Source: Maribacter orientalis (lineage in GTDB: Bacteria; Bacteroidota; Bacteroidia; Flavobacteriales; Flavobacteriaceae). From it: a stretch of DNA of 64,000 bases. Under the pieces are notes generated by a model. That model was not told where the DNA came from. It saw only the letters and a list, made by a program, of their open reading frames with translations, and did not search any database. Numbering within the stretch: the stretch's first letter is position 1; every line of letters starts with the position of its first letter. The position numbers and the translations under genes were made by a program. The stretch lies in contig NZ_FNZN01000006.1 of NCBI RefSeq assembly GCF_900109345.1, positions 62,001-126,000 on the forward strand. The letters are read 5' to 3'. Shown in pieces: positions 55,604 through 64,000 of the stretch.

Positions 55604-56896
55604 ATGAAATACGATCAAATACCTAATTCGTTATTTATAAAGAACCGAAAGAAATTTATGGACCGCATGCAGCCTAAAAGCATTGCCGTTTTTAATTCGA
55701 ATGATATTTACCCTATAAGTGCCGATAGTGTATTGCCTTTTGAGCAACATAGAGATATTTTTTACTTGTCTGGGGCAGATCAAGAAGAGACCATTTTAGT
55801 GCTTTACCCAGATTCTATAAATAAAAAGAACCGTGAAATTCTCTTCGTTAGGGAGACTAATGAACATATTGCCATTTGGGAAGGCGAAAAATTGACCAAA
55901 GAAAAAGCGACCGAGGTTTCTGGTATTCAAAATATTCAATGGTTAAAGGATTTTGACAAAACATTTTTTGATTTAATGACCGAAGCCGAAACAATCTACT
56001 TTAATACGAATGAGCATTATAGGCAGGCGGTAGAAACGGAAACCCGAGAGGATCGTTTTATTAAAAAATATAAGCAGCAATTTCCAGCGCATCGTGTGGC
56101 AAAAAGTAATCCGATTCTTCAGGAAATTCGCGGCATAAAGGAGCCTGAAGAATTAGAATTGATGCAAACGGCATGTAATATTACCGAGAAAGGTTTTCGA
56201 AGATTACTAGGTTTCGTAAAACCTGGGGTAATGGAATATGAGATCGAGGCAGAACTAGTGTATGAATTTGTTAGGAACCGTTCTAAAGGTTTTGCATATC
56301 CGCCAATTATCGCTTCAGGTAACAATGCTAATGTGTTACATTATTTAGAGAACAATAAGGTTTGTAATAATGGTGATTTAATTTTGATGGACGTTGCTGC
56401 AGAATACGCAAATTACTCAAGTGATTTAACTAGAACCATACCTGTGAACGGAAAATTCACCAAACGACAAAAAGAGGTGTATAATGCCGTTTTACGAGTG
56501 AAGGATGATGCTACGAAAATGTTGGTTCCTGGCACGCTTTGGGCAGAGTACCATAAAGAATGTGGTAAATTAATGACATCTGAATTATTAGGATTAGGCT
56601 TATTGGATAAGGCTGATGTTCAAAATGAGAATCCCGAATGGCCTGCATATAAAAAATACTTCATGCATGGCACAAGTCATCATATTGGTTTAAATACACA
56701 TGATTACGGTGCATTGAAAACACCTATGAAAGCAAATATGGTATTTACGGTTGAACCGGGAATCTATATACCAGCGGAAAAAATGGGTATTCGATTAGAA
56801 GACGATGTGGTCATTCAAGAAAAGGGAGAACCTTTTAATCTTATGGCAAATATTCCTATTAAAGCAGATGAGATTGAAGATTTAATGAACAAATAA
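55604..56896 (+). CDS. Xaa-Pro aminopeptidase (M24B, PepP type)
   Basis: 430 aa from ATG 55604; an upstream GTG at 55559 is possible but adds a non-conserved leader. Aminopeptidase-P N-domain at about 1-130 and a pita-bread catalytic domain with Mn ligands in LILMDVAAEY (Asp), YSSDLTRT (Asp), HGTSHHIGLNTHD (His), FTVEPGIY (Glu) and GIRLEDDV (Glu). It removes the residue before proline from peptides. Its neighbour exonuclease III is 9 bp away. It is divergent from the M28/propeller run, a fit with peptide use. Confidence 0.95.
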   Translation: MKYDQIPNSLFIKNRKKFMDRMQPKSIAVFNSNDIYPISADSVLPFEQHRDIFYLSGADQEETILVLYPDSINKKNREILFVRETNEHIAIWEGEKLTKEKATEVSGIQNIQWLKDFDKTFFDLMTEAETIYFNTNEHYRQAVETETREDRFIKKYKQQFPAHRVAKSNPILQEIRGIKEPEELELMQTACNITEKGFRRLLGFVKPGVMEYEIEAELVYEFVRNRSKGFAYPPIIASGNNANVLHYLENNKVCNNGDLILMDVAAEYANYSSDLTRTIPVNGKFTKRQKEVYNAVLRVKDDATKMLVPGTLWAEYHKECGKLMTSELLGLGLLDKADVQNENPEWPAYKKYFMHGTSHHIGLNTHDYGALKTPMKANMVFTVEPGIYIPAEKMGIRLEDDVVIQEKGEPFNLMANIPIKADEIEDLMNK

Positions 56897-56905
56897 TAGC
56901 AGAGA

Positions 56906-57676
56906 ATGAAATTAGTATCATGGAACGTTAATGGCATAAGGGCCTCTGTAAAAAAAGGATTCGAAGAAATAGTTAAAGATTTTGACGCAGATATTTTTTG
57001 TATCCAAGAAACCAAGGCGCAAGATGATCAGGTGAGCGAAGCATTAAAGAATTTAAGCGGTTATGAATTATACACCAATAGTGCTGATAAAAAAGGGTAT
57101 TCAGGTACAGGTATATTAACCAAACAAAAGCCTGTAGAGTTTAAAAAGAATATGGGTATCGCTGAGCATGACTTGGAAGGTCGTATTACGCATTCTGAGT
57201 ATGAAGAATTTCATTTGGTAAACGTATATATTCCTAATAGTGGGAATGGACTAAAGCGATTGGATTATAGAGCCGGATGGGACAAGGACTTTACCAACTA
57301 CCTAAAAGTACTATCAAAGACCAAACCTTTGATTATTACAGGCGATTTTAATGTTGCCCATACTGAAAATGATTTGGCCAACCCTAAAAGTAATTACAAC
57401 AAAACAGCTGGATTTACACAGGTTGAAATTGATGGATTTGATCATATGCTGAACGAATTGAATTTGGTAGATAGTTTTAGAAAATTACACCCAACTTCAT
57501 TCGATAAATATACTTTTTGGAGTATGCGCGGTGGTGCACGAGATAGAAATGTAGGTTGGCGTATTGATTACTTTTTGGTAAGTGAATCTATTTGGGATAA
57601 GGTTAAATCTGCCCAAATTCATGATCAAATTATGGGAAGTGATCATTGCCCTATAAGTCTGGAGATAGAATTTTAG
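56906..57676 (+). CDS. xth: Exodeoxyribonuclease III
   Basis: 256 aa, AP-endonuclease/exonuclease fold. Motifs: SWNVNGIRASV, IFCIQETKAQDDQ (metal Glu), GDFNVAHTENDLAN (Asp, Asn) and GSDHCPISLEIEF (catalytic His). It cuts 5' of abasic sites and trims 3' ends in base-excision repair. Full length for the family. It is followed by a terminator shared with the fasciclin gene. Confidence 0.96.
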   Translation: MKLVSWNVNGIRASVKKGFEEIVKDFDADIFCIQETKAQDDQVSEALKNLSGYELYTNSADKKGYSGTGILTKQKPVEFKKNMGIAEHDLEGRITHSEYEEFHLVNVYIPNSGNGLKRLDYRAGWDKDFTNYLKVLSKTKPLIITGDFNVAHTENDLANPKSNYNKTAGFTQVEIDGFDHMLNELNLVDSFRKLHPTSFDKYTFWSMRGGARDRNVGWRIDYFLVSESIWDKVKSAQIHDQIMGSDHCPISLEIEF

Positions 57677-57680
57677 TTGA

Positions 57681-57711
57681 AAAAAAACGGCCCATTTAAA
57701 ATGGGCCGTTC
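57681..57711. terminator. Bidirectional terminator between xth and the fasciclin gene
   Basis: AACGGCCCATT (57687-57697) pairs with AATGGGCCGTT (57701-57711), loop TAA. The A7 run at 57681-57687 serves as T-run for the minus strand. Confidence 0.8.
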
Positions 57712-57733
57712 ATTATTTGTTGGACTTTTAAAT

Positions 57734-58354
57734 TTACATTCCTGGTAAAACAACAGTATCGACCACATGAATAACACCGTTCGATTGATTTACATCTGCA
57801 ATCGTTACAGTAGAAATATTGCCTGCTGTATCTTTTAACTGAACCTTCTTACCCTTTAGCATTGCCGTCAATATACCACCGTTCACAGTTGTTAATTCAG
57901 CTTTTCCCTTTCCATCCTTAATCATTTTAGCAAAGTCCATTGAACTTACTTTTCCAGCAACTACATGATAGGTAAGTACCCCTTGCAATTTTTCTTTGTT
58001 TTCAGGCTTCAATAAAGTTTCAACAGTACCTTTAGGTAATTTGTCAAAAGCGGTATTGGTCGGTGCAAAAACGGTAAACGGACCTTCACCTTGTAAAGTT
58101 TCAACGAGTCTAGCTGCTTTAACTGCTGCAACTAGTGTTGTATGGTCTTTTGAGTTCACTGCATTTTCAATGATATTTTTAGTAGGATACATTTCTGAGC
58201 CGCCCACCATTTTGGTCTGCATCATCATTTTCTCCTTTTTCATCATTTTTTTGTCTTTCTTCATCTCCATACTGCCATCTTGAGCGAATGATGAAGCGCT
58301 TAAACCAATCGTTAATGCTAAGGTTGCCAGTGTAATAGTTTTTGAAATTTTCAT
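57734..58354 (-). CDS. Exported fasciclin (FAS1) domain protein with Met/Lys-rich linker
   Basis: 206 aa with a signal peptide (cleavage after SSFAQ). Residues 27-55 are rich in Met and Lys (nine Met in about 30, for example KKMMKKEKMMM). The rest is one FAS1 domain with FTVFAPTNTAFDKLP (H1 box) and NGVIHVVDTVVLPGM (H2 box). FAS1 proteins adhere to matrix or partners; the Met-rich stretch could bind Cu+ or Ag+ but that is only inferred from composition. Upstream lies an AAACCAAA/TTTGGTTT inverted repeat at 58386-58410. Confidence 0.88.
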   Translation of the reverse strand: MKISKTITLATLALTIGLSASSFAQDGSMEMKKDKKMMKKEKMMMQTKMVGGSEMYPTKNIIENAVNSKDHTTLVAAVKAARLVETLQGEGPFTVFAPTNTAFDKLPKGTVETLLKPENKEKLQGVLTYHVVAGKVSSMDFAKMIKDGKGKAELTTVNGGILTAMLKGKKVQLKDTAGNISTVTIADVNQSNGVIHVVDTVVLPGM

Positions 58355-58385
58355 AATCTAATATTTTAGTATACCCCATTTACGT

Positions 58386-58410
58386 AAACCAAATACCGAA
58401 GGTTTGGTTT
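58386..58410. repeat. Inverted repeat between fasciclin and brnQ genes
   Basis: AAACCAAA (58386-58393) and TTTGGTTT (58403-58410), 9-nt loop. It could be an operator of the fasciclin gene or a weak brnQ terminator (no T-run). Confidence 0.35.
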
Positions 58411-58446
58411 TAAGGTATGAATTAGATGAAATATATTCTAGGCAAT

Positions 58447-59724
58447 TTATTTATTAATAGTGTTGACATATACATTAGAAAGAATAAATGCTACCAAAGC
58501 GGGCAAGACCCAGCCCAAACTATATTCCTGTAATGGAATCCAAGAAAAGGTTTCTGGTTTTGGGGCGAGTGATGGAATACTATTTAAAAAGTCTGGAATG
58601 CTAAAAAGAATAGTGGCTATGGTAACTGTACGAAAAACGAAAGGTGTCGCCCATTTTTCAGGAACTACATTTAGTAAAATTAGAATGATGGTAATAGGGT
58701 AGATGAACATTAACGATGGTAACGCTACAGCGATAATATATCCTACATTAAATTGGCCCATTGATACACCCAAAACACTCCCTACGATAGCTGTAATAGT
58801 ATATACCAATTGAGAGTCATTGAATCTAGACCTTACGAAATCGGCTGTCCCCGTAACTATACCCACCGCTGTGGTAAAACATGCAATACCTACCAATATG
58901 CTTAAAAATAAATTTCCAATATTACCCAGGCTATTAATGGCCAAACCAGACAGTAAAGCTGTTCTTGTGGTATCTGTATCAAATACAGAATGTGACAGCG
59001 CTCCTGAAAGAATTAAACCCATATAAATTAAAAAAAGGGCCAAACCAGCTAACCATCCGGCGTTGCGTATCAGTGATTTTTTATCGGCGTAGGAGGCAGT
59101 CTTATGTTTAATATTTATAGAGATAATAATCACTCCACCTACTACTACTGCGCCAATAGCATCAAATGTCTGATAGCCTTCTAGGATTCCGTTTGTAAAC
59201 GGACTAACGATTGTTGAAGTTCCAAATTCAAAGGGGTAAGAGAAAATGGTTATTCCGATAACAAAAATCAGAATTAGGATAATTGCAGGTGTTAATATTT
59301 TACCTAGAATGTTCATTATTTTTGAGCGATTCATGGCGAAGATAAATACTAGGCCGAAATATACGCTACTGGTAAACCAAGGAGAGATATCCCAATAAGG
59401 TTGAACGGCCATTTCGTGGGTAACAGAAGCAGTTCTTGGACTTGGTAAGGCTATGGCAATGGCATAAATAAAAAAAGCGTAAATCAAGCTAAACGTGGGT
59501 GATACCTTTTTTCCAAAATCCATCAACGTACCTTGTAGTTTAGCATGTGCCAAAATGCCAAGAATGGGAATTACCATTGCAGAAAGGCAAAAACCTATGG
59601 TTACTATTAGCCATTGATTTCCAGAATTAAAACCTAATAAAGGGGGTAGTATTAGATTGCCCGCTCCAAAGAAAAGGGAGAAAAGAGCAAAGGCGGTAAC
59701 GAGAATTTCCTTCTTCTTAAACAT
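58447..59724 (-). CDS. brnQ: Branched-chain amino acid transporter BrnQ (LIVCS family)
   Basis: 425 aa, about twelve transmembrane helices. Starts with the family pattern VTAFALFSLFFGAGNLILPP; other hallmarks are PSPRTASVTHEMAV (about 93-106) and GTSTIVSPFTNGILEGYQTFDA. It imports Leu, Ile and Val with H+ or Na+ across the inner membrane. Single gene. It fits with the peptidases in the neighbourhood, but linkage is only by position. Confidence 0.95.
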   Translation of the reverse strand: MFKKKEILVTAFALFSLFFGAGNLILPPLLGFNSGNQWLIVTIGFCLSAMVIPILGILAHAKLQGTLMDFGKKVSPTFSLIYAFFIYAIAIALPSPRTASVTHEMAVQPYWDISPWFTSSVYFGLVFIFAMNRSKIMNILGKILTPAIILILIFVIGITIFSYPFEFGTSTIVSPFTNGILEGYQTFDAIGAVVVGGVIIISINIKHKTASYADKKSLIRNAGWLAGLALFLIYMGLILSGALSHSVFDTDTTRTALLSGLAINSLGNIGNLFLSILVGIACFTTAVGIVTGTADFVRSRFNDSQLVYTITAIVGSVLGVSMGQFNVGYIIAVALPSLMFIYPITIILILLNVVPEKWATPFVFRTVTIATILFSIPDFLNSIPSLAPKPETFSWIPLQEYSLGWVLPALVAFILSNVYVNTINK

Positions 59725-59977
59725 GGTTACAAATTAAGCGAAAGATTATGAAATAACAGACATGCCGTTGCTTTCTCTTTGGTAAGACACCAAAAAAAAG
59801 TAGATTGACAACAGGTTAGGTAACACTCACAACAATTACTGGTACAGTCGGTTAATATACAGTACTTTAACAAAAGGAAAATTAGCGTAAGTGATTTTCC
59901 ATTTTGTTTCAACCAAAAATATTAATCGCATTTTCTCGATATCCCAAATCGAAATTCTTGCAATAAAAACCTACAGC

Positions 59978-60196
59978 ATGAAAAAAATATTCTGCAACAT
60001 TTTCGGCCATCACTATTCCATTTCAAAAAAAGTGACATCGCACATTAAAGAATACAAGTGTATTCACTGTCAAAAAGAAGTAACAACAGATGTTAGTGGA
60101 AACCTTTCCGTATTAACACCTGAATTACAGGATATCAACAGAACTTTAGAGCATATTTATCAAAGAAGACATACTGCTACACAACAGGTAGCTTAG
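59978..60196 (+). CDS. Small zinc-ribbon-like protein
   Basis: 72 aa from ATG 59978; a longer frame from 59891 is less likely. The sequence MKKIFCNIFGHHYSISKKV has Cys-x3-Gly-His-His, and about 20 residues later YKCIHCQKEVTTD supplies a CxxC pair, so a zinc site of Cys/His plus CxxC is plausible. It resembles the DUF1660-like small phage/bacterial proteins in outline, not proven. Function unknown. Convergent with thiL, 8 bp between stops. Confidence 0.65.
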   Translation: MKKIFCNIFGHHYSISKKVTSHIKEYKCIHCQKEVTTDVSGNLSVLTPELQDINRTLEHIYQRRHTATQQVA

Positions 60197-60204
60197 TAAG
60201 TTCT

Positions 60205-61251
60205 CTATTCGGTAAAAGAATTCCAACCCTGAGCGGTTAATGGAATCTTCGTATTATTCCTGGAAATTAAGAAAGCACCTTCTTCTTTACCCGTGGTATG
60301 CCCCACGACGGTTAAGTTAGGATTGCCCTTTATTTTCAGGAATTCTTTTTGGTCTATAGTAAACAATAACTCATAATCTTCACCGCCACTTAAGGCTACA
60401 AGAGTACTATCTACCTTGAACTCTTCACAGGCTGCGATTACCGTTGGGTCTAATGGAATTTTATCTTCGTATAAATCAATACCTAGACCGCTACTTTTAC
60501 TTAAATGTAAAATTTCAGAAGAAAGTCCGTCACTTATATCTATCATAGATGTAGGCCTAACATCCAATTTTTTCAATAATTCAATAATATCTTTTCGAGC
60601 TTCTGGTTTTAACTGTCGCTCTACGATATAAGAATAGGGTTCTAAATCTGGCTGACTATTCGGGTTTACCTTAAAAACTTCTTTTTCGCGCTCCAAGACT
60701 TGAAGACCCATATAGGCAGCCCCTAAATCACCTGAAACAACCAAAAGGTCGTTAGGTTTGGCGCCTGATCTATAAGCAATATCTTCTTCGTTAGCTTCAC
60801 CTATTGAAGTTACACTAATCATTAACCCTGTTTTAGAAGAGGTGGTGTCACCACCAACTAAATCAACATTATAGGTTTTGCACGCAGTAGCTACACCAGC
60901 ATATAGTTCTTCTAATGCTTCTAAAGGAAATCTATTAGAAACCGCAATAGAAATGGTTACTTGAGTGGCGGTAGCGTTCATGGCGTAAATATCTGAAAGA
61001 TTTACCATTACTGCTTTGTAGCCTAAATGCTTTAAGGGCATGTAGGCAAGGTCGAAATGCACACCCTCTATTAATAGATCCGTACTAATGACTGTTTTTT
61101 TGTCTTTAAAATCTAAAACGGCAGCATCATCCCCAATACCTTTTAAAGTAGATTTTCGCTCAATTTTAAAGTCTTTGGTTAAGTGCTCTATAAGGCCAAA
61201 TTCGCCTAATTTTTCTAAAGATGTCTTTTCTTGATTCTTGTCTTCTAGCAT
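60205..61251 (-). CDS. thiL: Thiamine-monophosphate kinase
   Basis: 348 aa, AIR-synthase-like fold. N-terminal GIGDDAAVLDFKDK carries the metal-binding Asp pair, then STDLLIEGVHFDL, NLSDIYAMNATAT and VGGDTTSSKTGL, all ThiL hallmarks, with SMIDISDGLSSEI and LSGGEDYELLFT in the C-terminal half. It phosphorylates thiamine monophosphate to thiamine diphosphate using ATP. Single gene, -7 box 4 nt before the start. Confidence 0.96.
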   Translation of the reverse strand: MLEDKNQEKTSLEKLGEFGLIEHLTKDFKIERKSTLKGIGDDAAVLDFKDKKTVISTDLLIEGVHFDLAYMPLKHLGYKAVMVNLSDIYAMNATATQVTISIAVSNRFPLEALEELYAGVATACKTYNVDLVGGDTTSSKTGLMISVTSIGEANEEDIAYRSGAKPNDLLVVSGDLGAAYMGLQVLEREKEVFKVNPNSQPDLEPYSYIVERQLKPEARKDIIELLKKLDVRPTSMIDISDGLSSEILHLSKSSGLGIDLYEDKIPLDPTVIAACEEFKVDSTLVALSGGEDYELLFTIDQKEFLKIKGNPNLTVVGHTTGKEEGAFLISRNNTKIPLTAQGWNSFTE

Positions 61252-61255
61252 GCTG

Positions 61256-61263
61256 CAAAAATA
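61256..61263 (-). promoter_or_regulatory. -7 box abutting the thiL start
   Basis: Exact TATTTTTG on the minus strand, 4 nt before the ATG at 61251; predicts a leaderless mRNA. A weak TTG lies 16 nt further upstream. Confidence 0.4.
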
Positions 61264-61287
61264 AGAAGTAATACAAGACCAAGAACA

Positions 61288-61320
61288 TAAAAAAAACCGA
61301 AGCTTTTCAGCTTCGGTTTC
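61288..61320 (-). terminator. Intrinsic terminator of the Gfo/Idh/MocA gene
   Basis: AAACCGAAGCT (61294-61304) pairs with AGCTTCGGTTT (61309-61319), loop TTTC; a T8 run follows on the minus strand. Confidence 0.87.
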
Positions 61321-61343
61321 ACTTCTAAAATTTAGAATAAAAT

Positions 61344-62801
61344 CTATCCTACTGAATATCCATCTCTGTACGTACGCTTAACGTATTTATTCGCTGGCTC
61401 GAAATTGGTAATTTTCATATTTGCCGCATCCCATTGTAAACGTTTTCTTCCGTAGTATTGTTTTCCACCACCCCAGAAACCTTGGTTTTCAACTGTAGGA
61501 TCTACTTCGAAGTATGATTTTAATGCCAAGTTACCGATAAGAATACTCTCTGTAAACGGACCTGCATAATCGAATGAAGAACTGGTTTCAGCATTACCAT
61601 AACCTGCCATACAAGCATTTACCCATTGTAAATAATGACCTTCTGGAACACGTTTAATTGTTTCTTCTACCTCGAATTGCTCGTTTAAACTTAAAGGAAG
61701 AAGCCTAGGGTTTGCCCCATAGCAATCCGCCATCAATTTACCTTTGGTACCAATAAATAGTACACCGCCATCCCAGTTTCCTAAAGCTTCAGCATCGCCC
61801 AATTCTTCTGGTCTTTCAGGTAGTAGCCCACCATCCATCCAAGAAACTTTTATTTTACCTTTTCCATCCGTTCTTGGGTAACTTAAATGTATTTTACTAG
61901 AGTTTGGGAAACTTTTTGGGTAATCTTTATATTCAAAATTTCCACTAAAAGAATCTGAAACACTGCATTCTACTGTGTCTGGGTACAATATTGGTAAAAT
62001 TCTGTAAACGGGATCCATAATATGACAAGCCATATCGCCTAAAGCTCCAGTACCAAAATCCGACCAACCTCTCCAATCAAAAGGTAAATATGCATTATTG
62101 TAATCTCGTGCTGCCGCTGTACCTAACCAAAGGTCCCAATTCAAACCTTTTGGTATTCTGTCTTTTTTAGTAGGTGTTTGTAATGCCTGTGGCCAAATTG
62201 CTCTATTGGTCCAGCATTTTACAGTGTGTACATCTCCTATTATGCCCGTATCATATATTTCCTTCATTTTACGAACACCATCCCCGGATCCACCTTGATT
62301 ACCCATTTGTGTAACTACCTTATATTTTTTGGCAGCTTCGGTAAGCATTCTTGCTTCCCAAATATCATGTGTCAATGGCTTCTGTACATATACATGTTTT
62401 CCCATTGCCATTGCCTGGTAAGCTGCAACAGCATGGTTATGGTCGGGAGTAGAAACAGAAACCGCATCTATATTGTCTCCTTCTTTTTCTAGCATTTCTC
62501 TAAAATCACTGAAATAACTAGCTTTCGGGAATGCTTCTCTAGAGGCAATTGCTTGTCTGTCGTCAACATCACAAAGTGAAACAATATTTACATTTGGACT
62601 CTCAGCAAAGGAGGCAATGTCGCTTTGACCTTTTCCGCCAATGCCAATACCCGCGATGTTTAGTTTATCGCTTGGAGCTATAAATCCAGGACCACCCAAG
62701 ACATGTCTTGGTACAATCATGAATCCGGCCGCCGCCATACCGGTATTTTTCATAAATTTTCGACGCGAGTTCTTTTTTAAATTCGTCTTTTTGTTTGACA
62801 T
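61344..62801 (-). CDS. Tat-exported Gfo/Idh/MocA-family oxidoreductase
   Basis: 485 aa from ATG 62801; a longer frame to 62852 adds a non-signal leader. A twin-arginine signal is plain: NSRRKFMKNTGMAAAGFM. The Rossmann domain has IAGIGIGGKGQSD, and the family EKP motif reads YVQKPLTHD (Glu to Gln), common in Bacteroidota members. The C-terminal domain is the Bacteroidota type, with HIMDPVYRILP and HLSYPRTDGKG. It probably acts on a sugar or its derivative with tightly bound NAD(P) in the periplasm; substrate unknown. Confidence 0.9.
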   Translation of the reverse strand: MSNKKTNLKKNSRRKFMKNTGMAAAGFMIVPRHVLGGPGFIAPSDKLNIAGIGIGGKGQSDIASFAESPNVNIVSLCDVDDRQAIASREAFPKASYFSDFREMLEKEGDNIDAVSVSTPDHNHAVAAYQAMAMGKHVYVQKPLTHDIWEARMLTEAAKKYKVVTQMGNQGGSGDGVRKMKEIYDTGIIGDVHTVKCWTNRAIWPQALQTPTKKDRIPKGLNWDLWLGTAAARDYNNAYLPFDWRGWSDFGTGALGDMACHIMDPVYRILPILYPDTVECSVSDSFSGNFEYKDYPKSFPNSSKIHLSYPRTDGKGKIKVSWMDGGLLPERPEELGDAEALGNWDGGVLFIGTKGKLMADCYGANPRLLPLSLNEQFEVEETIKRVPEGHYLQWVNACMAGYGNAETSSSFDYAGPFTESILIGNLALKSYFEVDPTVENQGFWGGGKQYYGRKRLQWDAANMKITNFEPANKYVKRTYRDGYSVG

Positions 62802-62910
62802 AAAATGAAGTTGTTTTAGTTGTTTGATGATTTGGACTTCAAGATAATTCAATTAAGCCAATTACGTGAAGGTCATTGCAGTTTTATGTTTATTGAAACA
62901 ATGCAATTAG

Positions 62911-62918
62911 TATCTTTA
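62911..62918 (+). promoter_or_regulatory. Possible -7 box for the choice-of-anchor-B gene
   Basis: TATCTTTA (one mismatch to TAnnTTTG), 23 nt before the ATG, with TTTA 18 nt upstream. Confidence 0.25.
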
Positions 62919-62941
62919 AGTATTGAAATTAAAACAATTAC

Positions 62942-64000
62942 ATGAAAAAGGGGCTTTGGTTTATAATATTTATTATGATTTTCGGATGCTCTTCAGATGA
63001 CAATATTGAGGTTGAAGTAGATAACCAGATGGAAGACCCAGAAGAAATACCGTCTTCTGAAAATAACGTGACTGCAATTGTGCCATGTGAAAACGGTATG
63101 GCAGGTATTTATCCTTGTAATGGTTATGATTTAGTTGCCCATATTTCTCTAAGTGAAATGTCTGCTCAGGAAGGTAACGATATCTGGGGTTGGACGGATG
63201 CTGAAAGTGGCAAAGAATATGCTTTGATTGGGTTGGATAATGGAACCGCTTTTATAGATATATCAGATGCAGTAAAGCCTATTTTTCTAGGTAAGCTACC
63301 TACTGCCACAAGTTCAAGCCCATGGAGAGATGTAAAAATCTTTGGAGACTTTGCGTATATCGTTTCTGAGGCCAGTGATCATGGTGTTCAAGTTTTCGAT
63401 TTAAAAAAATTGAGAAACGTAAGTAATCCTCCTCAAGAATTTTCTACAGATGGGCGTTATACAGATTTGGGTAATGCACATAATATTGTAATTAATGAAA
63501 CATCTGGTTTTGCATATCCTGTTGGTACGAATAGAGATGACCAGTTTAATGGTGGTGTACATTTTTTGAATCTTGAAAACCCTATAGTTCCTGCTTTAGC
63601 TGGTGGTTGGGGTTTAAATGGATACACGCATGATGCACAGGTAATTACTTATAATGGACCCGATGCCAATTATTTAGGTTCAGAAATATTTGTAGGTGCT
63701 AATGAGAATCAAGTAGTGGTAGTAGATATTTCAGATAAGAACGCACCCGTAACTTTGGCGACATTACCTTATCCAAATATCGGATACACCCATCAGGGTT
63801 GGTTTACAGAAAATCATCGCTATTTTATATTGGGGGACGAGTTAGATGAGGTGCGGCAAGGGTTTAAAACACGTACCCTAATTTTTGATATGGTTGATTT
63901 AGAGAAACCGGTTTTACACCATACGTACTTAGGTCCAACAAACGCTATTGACCACAACGGTTATGTTTTAGGAGATGAATTTTTCTTGGCAAATTATACG
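62942..64000 (+). CDS. Choice-of-anchor B family lipoprotein, 3' end cut by window
   Basis: 353 codons are visible and the frame is open at the window end. Lipobox IFGC (Cys15) follows a short signal peptide, then an acidic linker. The body has repeats of the LVIVD type: EYALIGLDNGTAFIDISDA, AYIVSEASDHGVQVFDL, EIFVGANENQVVVVDISDK, consistent with a seven-blade propeller and the choice-of-anchor B family (C-terminal sorting anchor would lie beyond the window). His residues in GNAHNIVIN, THDAQV and YTHQGWF recur in each repeat. A surface protein of unknown role. Confidence 0.85.
   Translation, partial: MKKGLWFIIFIMIFGCSSDDNIEVEVDNQMEDPEEIPSSENNVTAIVPCENGMAGIYPCNGYDLVAHISLSEMSAQEGNDIWGWTDAESGKEYALIGLDNGTAFIDISDAVKPIFLGKLPTATSSSPWRDVKIFGDFAYIVSEASDHGVQVFDLKKLRNVSNPPQEFSTDGRYTDLGNAHNIVINETSGFAYPVGTNRDDQFNGGVHFLNLENPIVPALAGGWGLNGYTHDAQVITYNGPDANYLGSEIFVGANENQVVVVDISDKNAPVTLATLPYPNIGYTHQGWFTENHRYFILGDELDEVRQGFKTRTLIFDMVDLEKPVLHHTYLGPTNAIDHNGYVLGDEFFLANYT

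Overview
The window is a chromosomal segment of a low-GC (about one third G+C) member of the Bacteroidota, almost certainly a marine Flavobacteriaceae (a Maribacter/Zobellia-like genus is my guess from protein style, not proven). Diagnostic markers are the gliding/type IX secretion lipoproteins SprE/PorW and GldH, a RicT with a Cys-rich N-terminus, a B-type succinate dehydrogenase, an ATP synthase operon without atpD/atpC, and Bacteroidota-type promoter boxes (TTTG, about 19-21 nt, TAnnTTTG) instead of sigma70 -35/-10 boxes. Nearly all of it is housekeeping DNA: no prophage, insertion sequence, CRISPR array, rRNA or tRNA gene was seen.

Layout. 1-1.75 kb: end of an ABC exporter (DUF5687-type permease plus ATPase). 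2-10.9 kb: sprE/porW, a bactofilin, atpZ, a small membrane protein, then atpB-E-F-H-A-G. 11-14.2 kb: a Tet-type MFS pump, then an alpha/beta hydrolase, an ECF sigma factor and a membrane protein with overlapping ends. 14.4-20.2 kb: flippase, dut, TPR protein, DUF4292-type lipoprotein, EnvC-like protein and an aldo/keto reductase. 20.2-24.9 kb: thioesterase, HU-like/SPOR envelope protein, dprA, trpS and a PlsC-type acyltransferase. 24.9-29.1 kb (minus): recA, then lipoprotein, ECF sigma, anti-sigma-like barrel protein and a barrel protein. 29.1-34.8 kb (plus): a possible small RNA or small gene, trhO, ricT, gldH and a class A penicillin-binding protein. 34.8-38.9 kb: CoA-transferase subunits, a 35-codon ORF with its own terminator, a lipoprotein, a GNAT enzyme and a serine hydrolase. 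38.9-44.8 kb (minus): aminotransferase, DJ-1/PfpI protein, a solitary Vsr-like endonuclease and sdhCAB. 44.8-55.5 kb (minus): a 590-bp gap, then a six-gene run of two large sortilin/BNR-type beta-propeller proteins around two M28 peptidases, followed by a cupin and a DUF2721 protein. 55.6-64 kb: Xaa-Pro aminopeptidase, exonuclease III, fasciclin protein, BrnQ, a small zinc-ribbon protein, thiL, a Tat-exported Gfo/Idh/MocA oxidoreductase and the start of a choice-of-anchor-B lipoprotein.

Functional themes are energy conversion (F0 and half of F1, Sdh, CoA transferase), envelope and surface machinery (SprE, GldH, bactofilin, EnvC, PBP, SPOR, flippase), DNA transactions (RecA, DprA, ExoIII, Vsr) and peptide scavenging (M28 and M24 peptidases with propeller proteins, BrnQ).

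The points most worth a second look are: intergenic hairpins at three internal boundaries of the atp operon; an orphan plus-strand terminator behind a foldable stretch between recA and trhO; the propeller/M28 gene block; an ECF sigma factor with a hydrophobic tail next to an inner-membrane-anchored barrel protein; and several genes whose -7 box lies only 4-5 nt from the start codon, predicting leaderless mRNAs. I found no complete, unmistakably new defence or mobile system.
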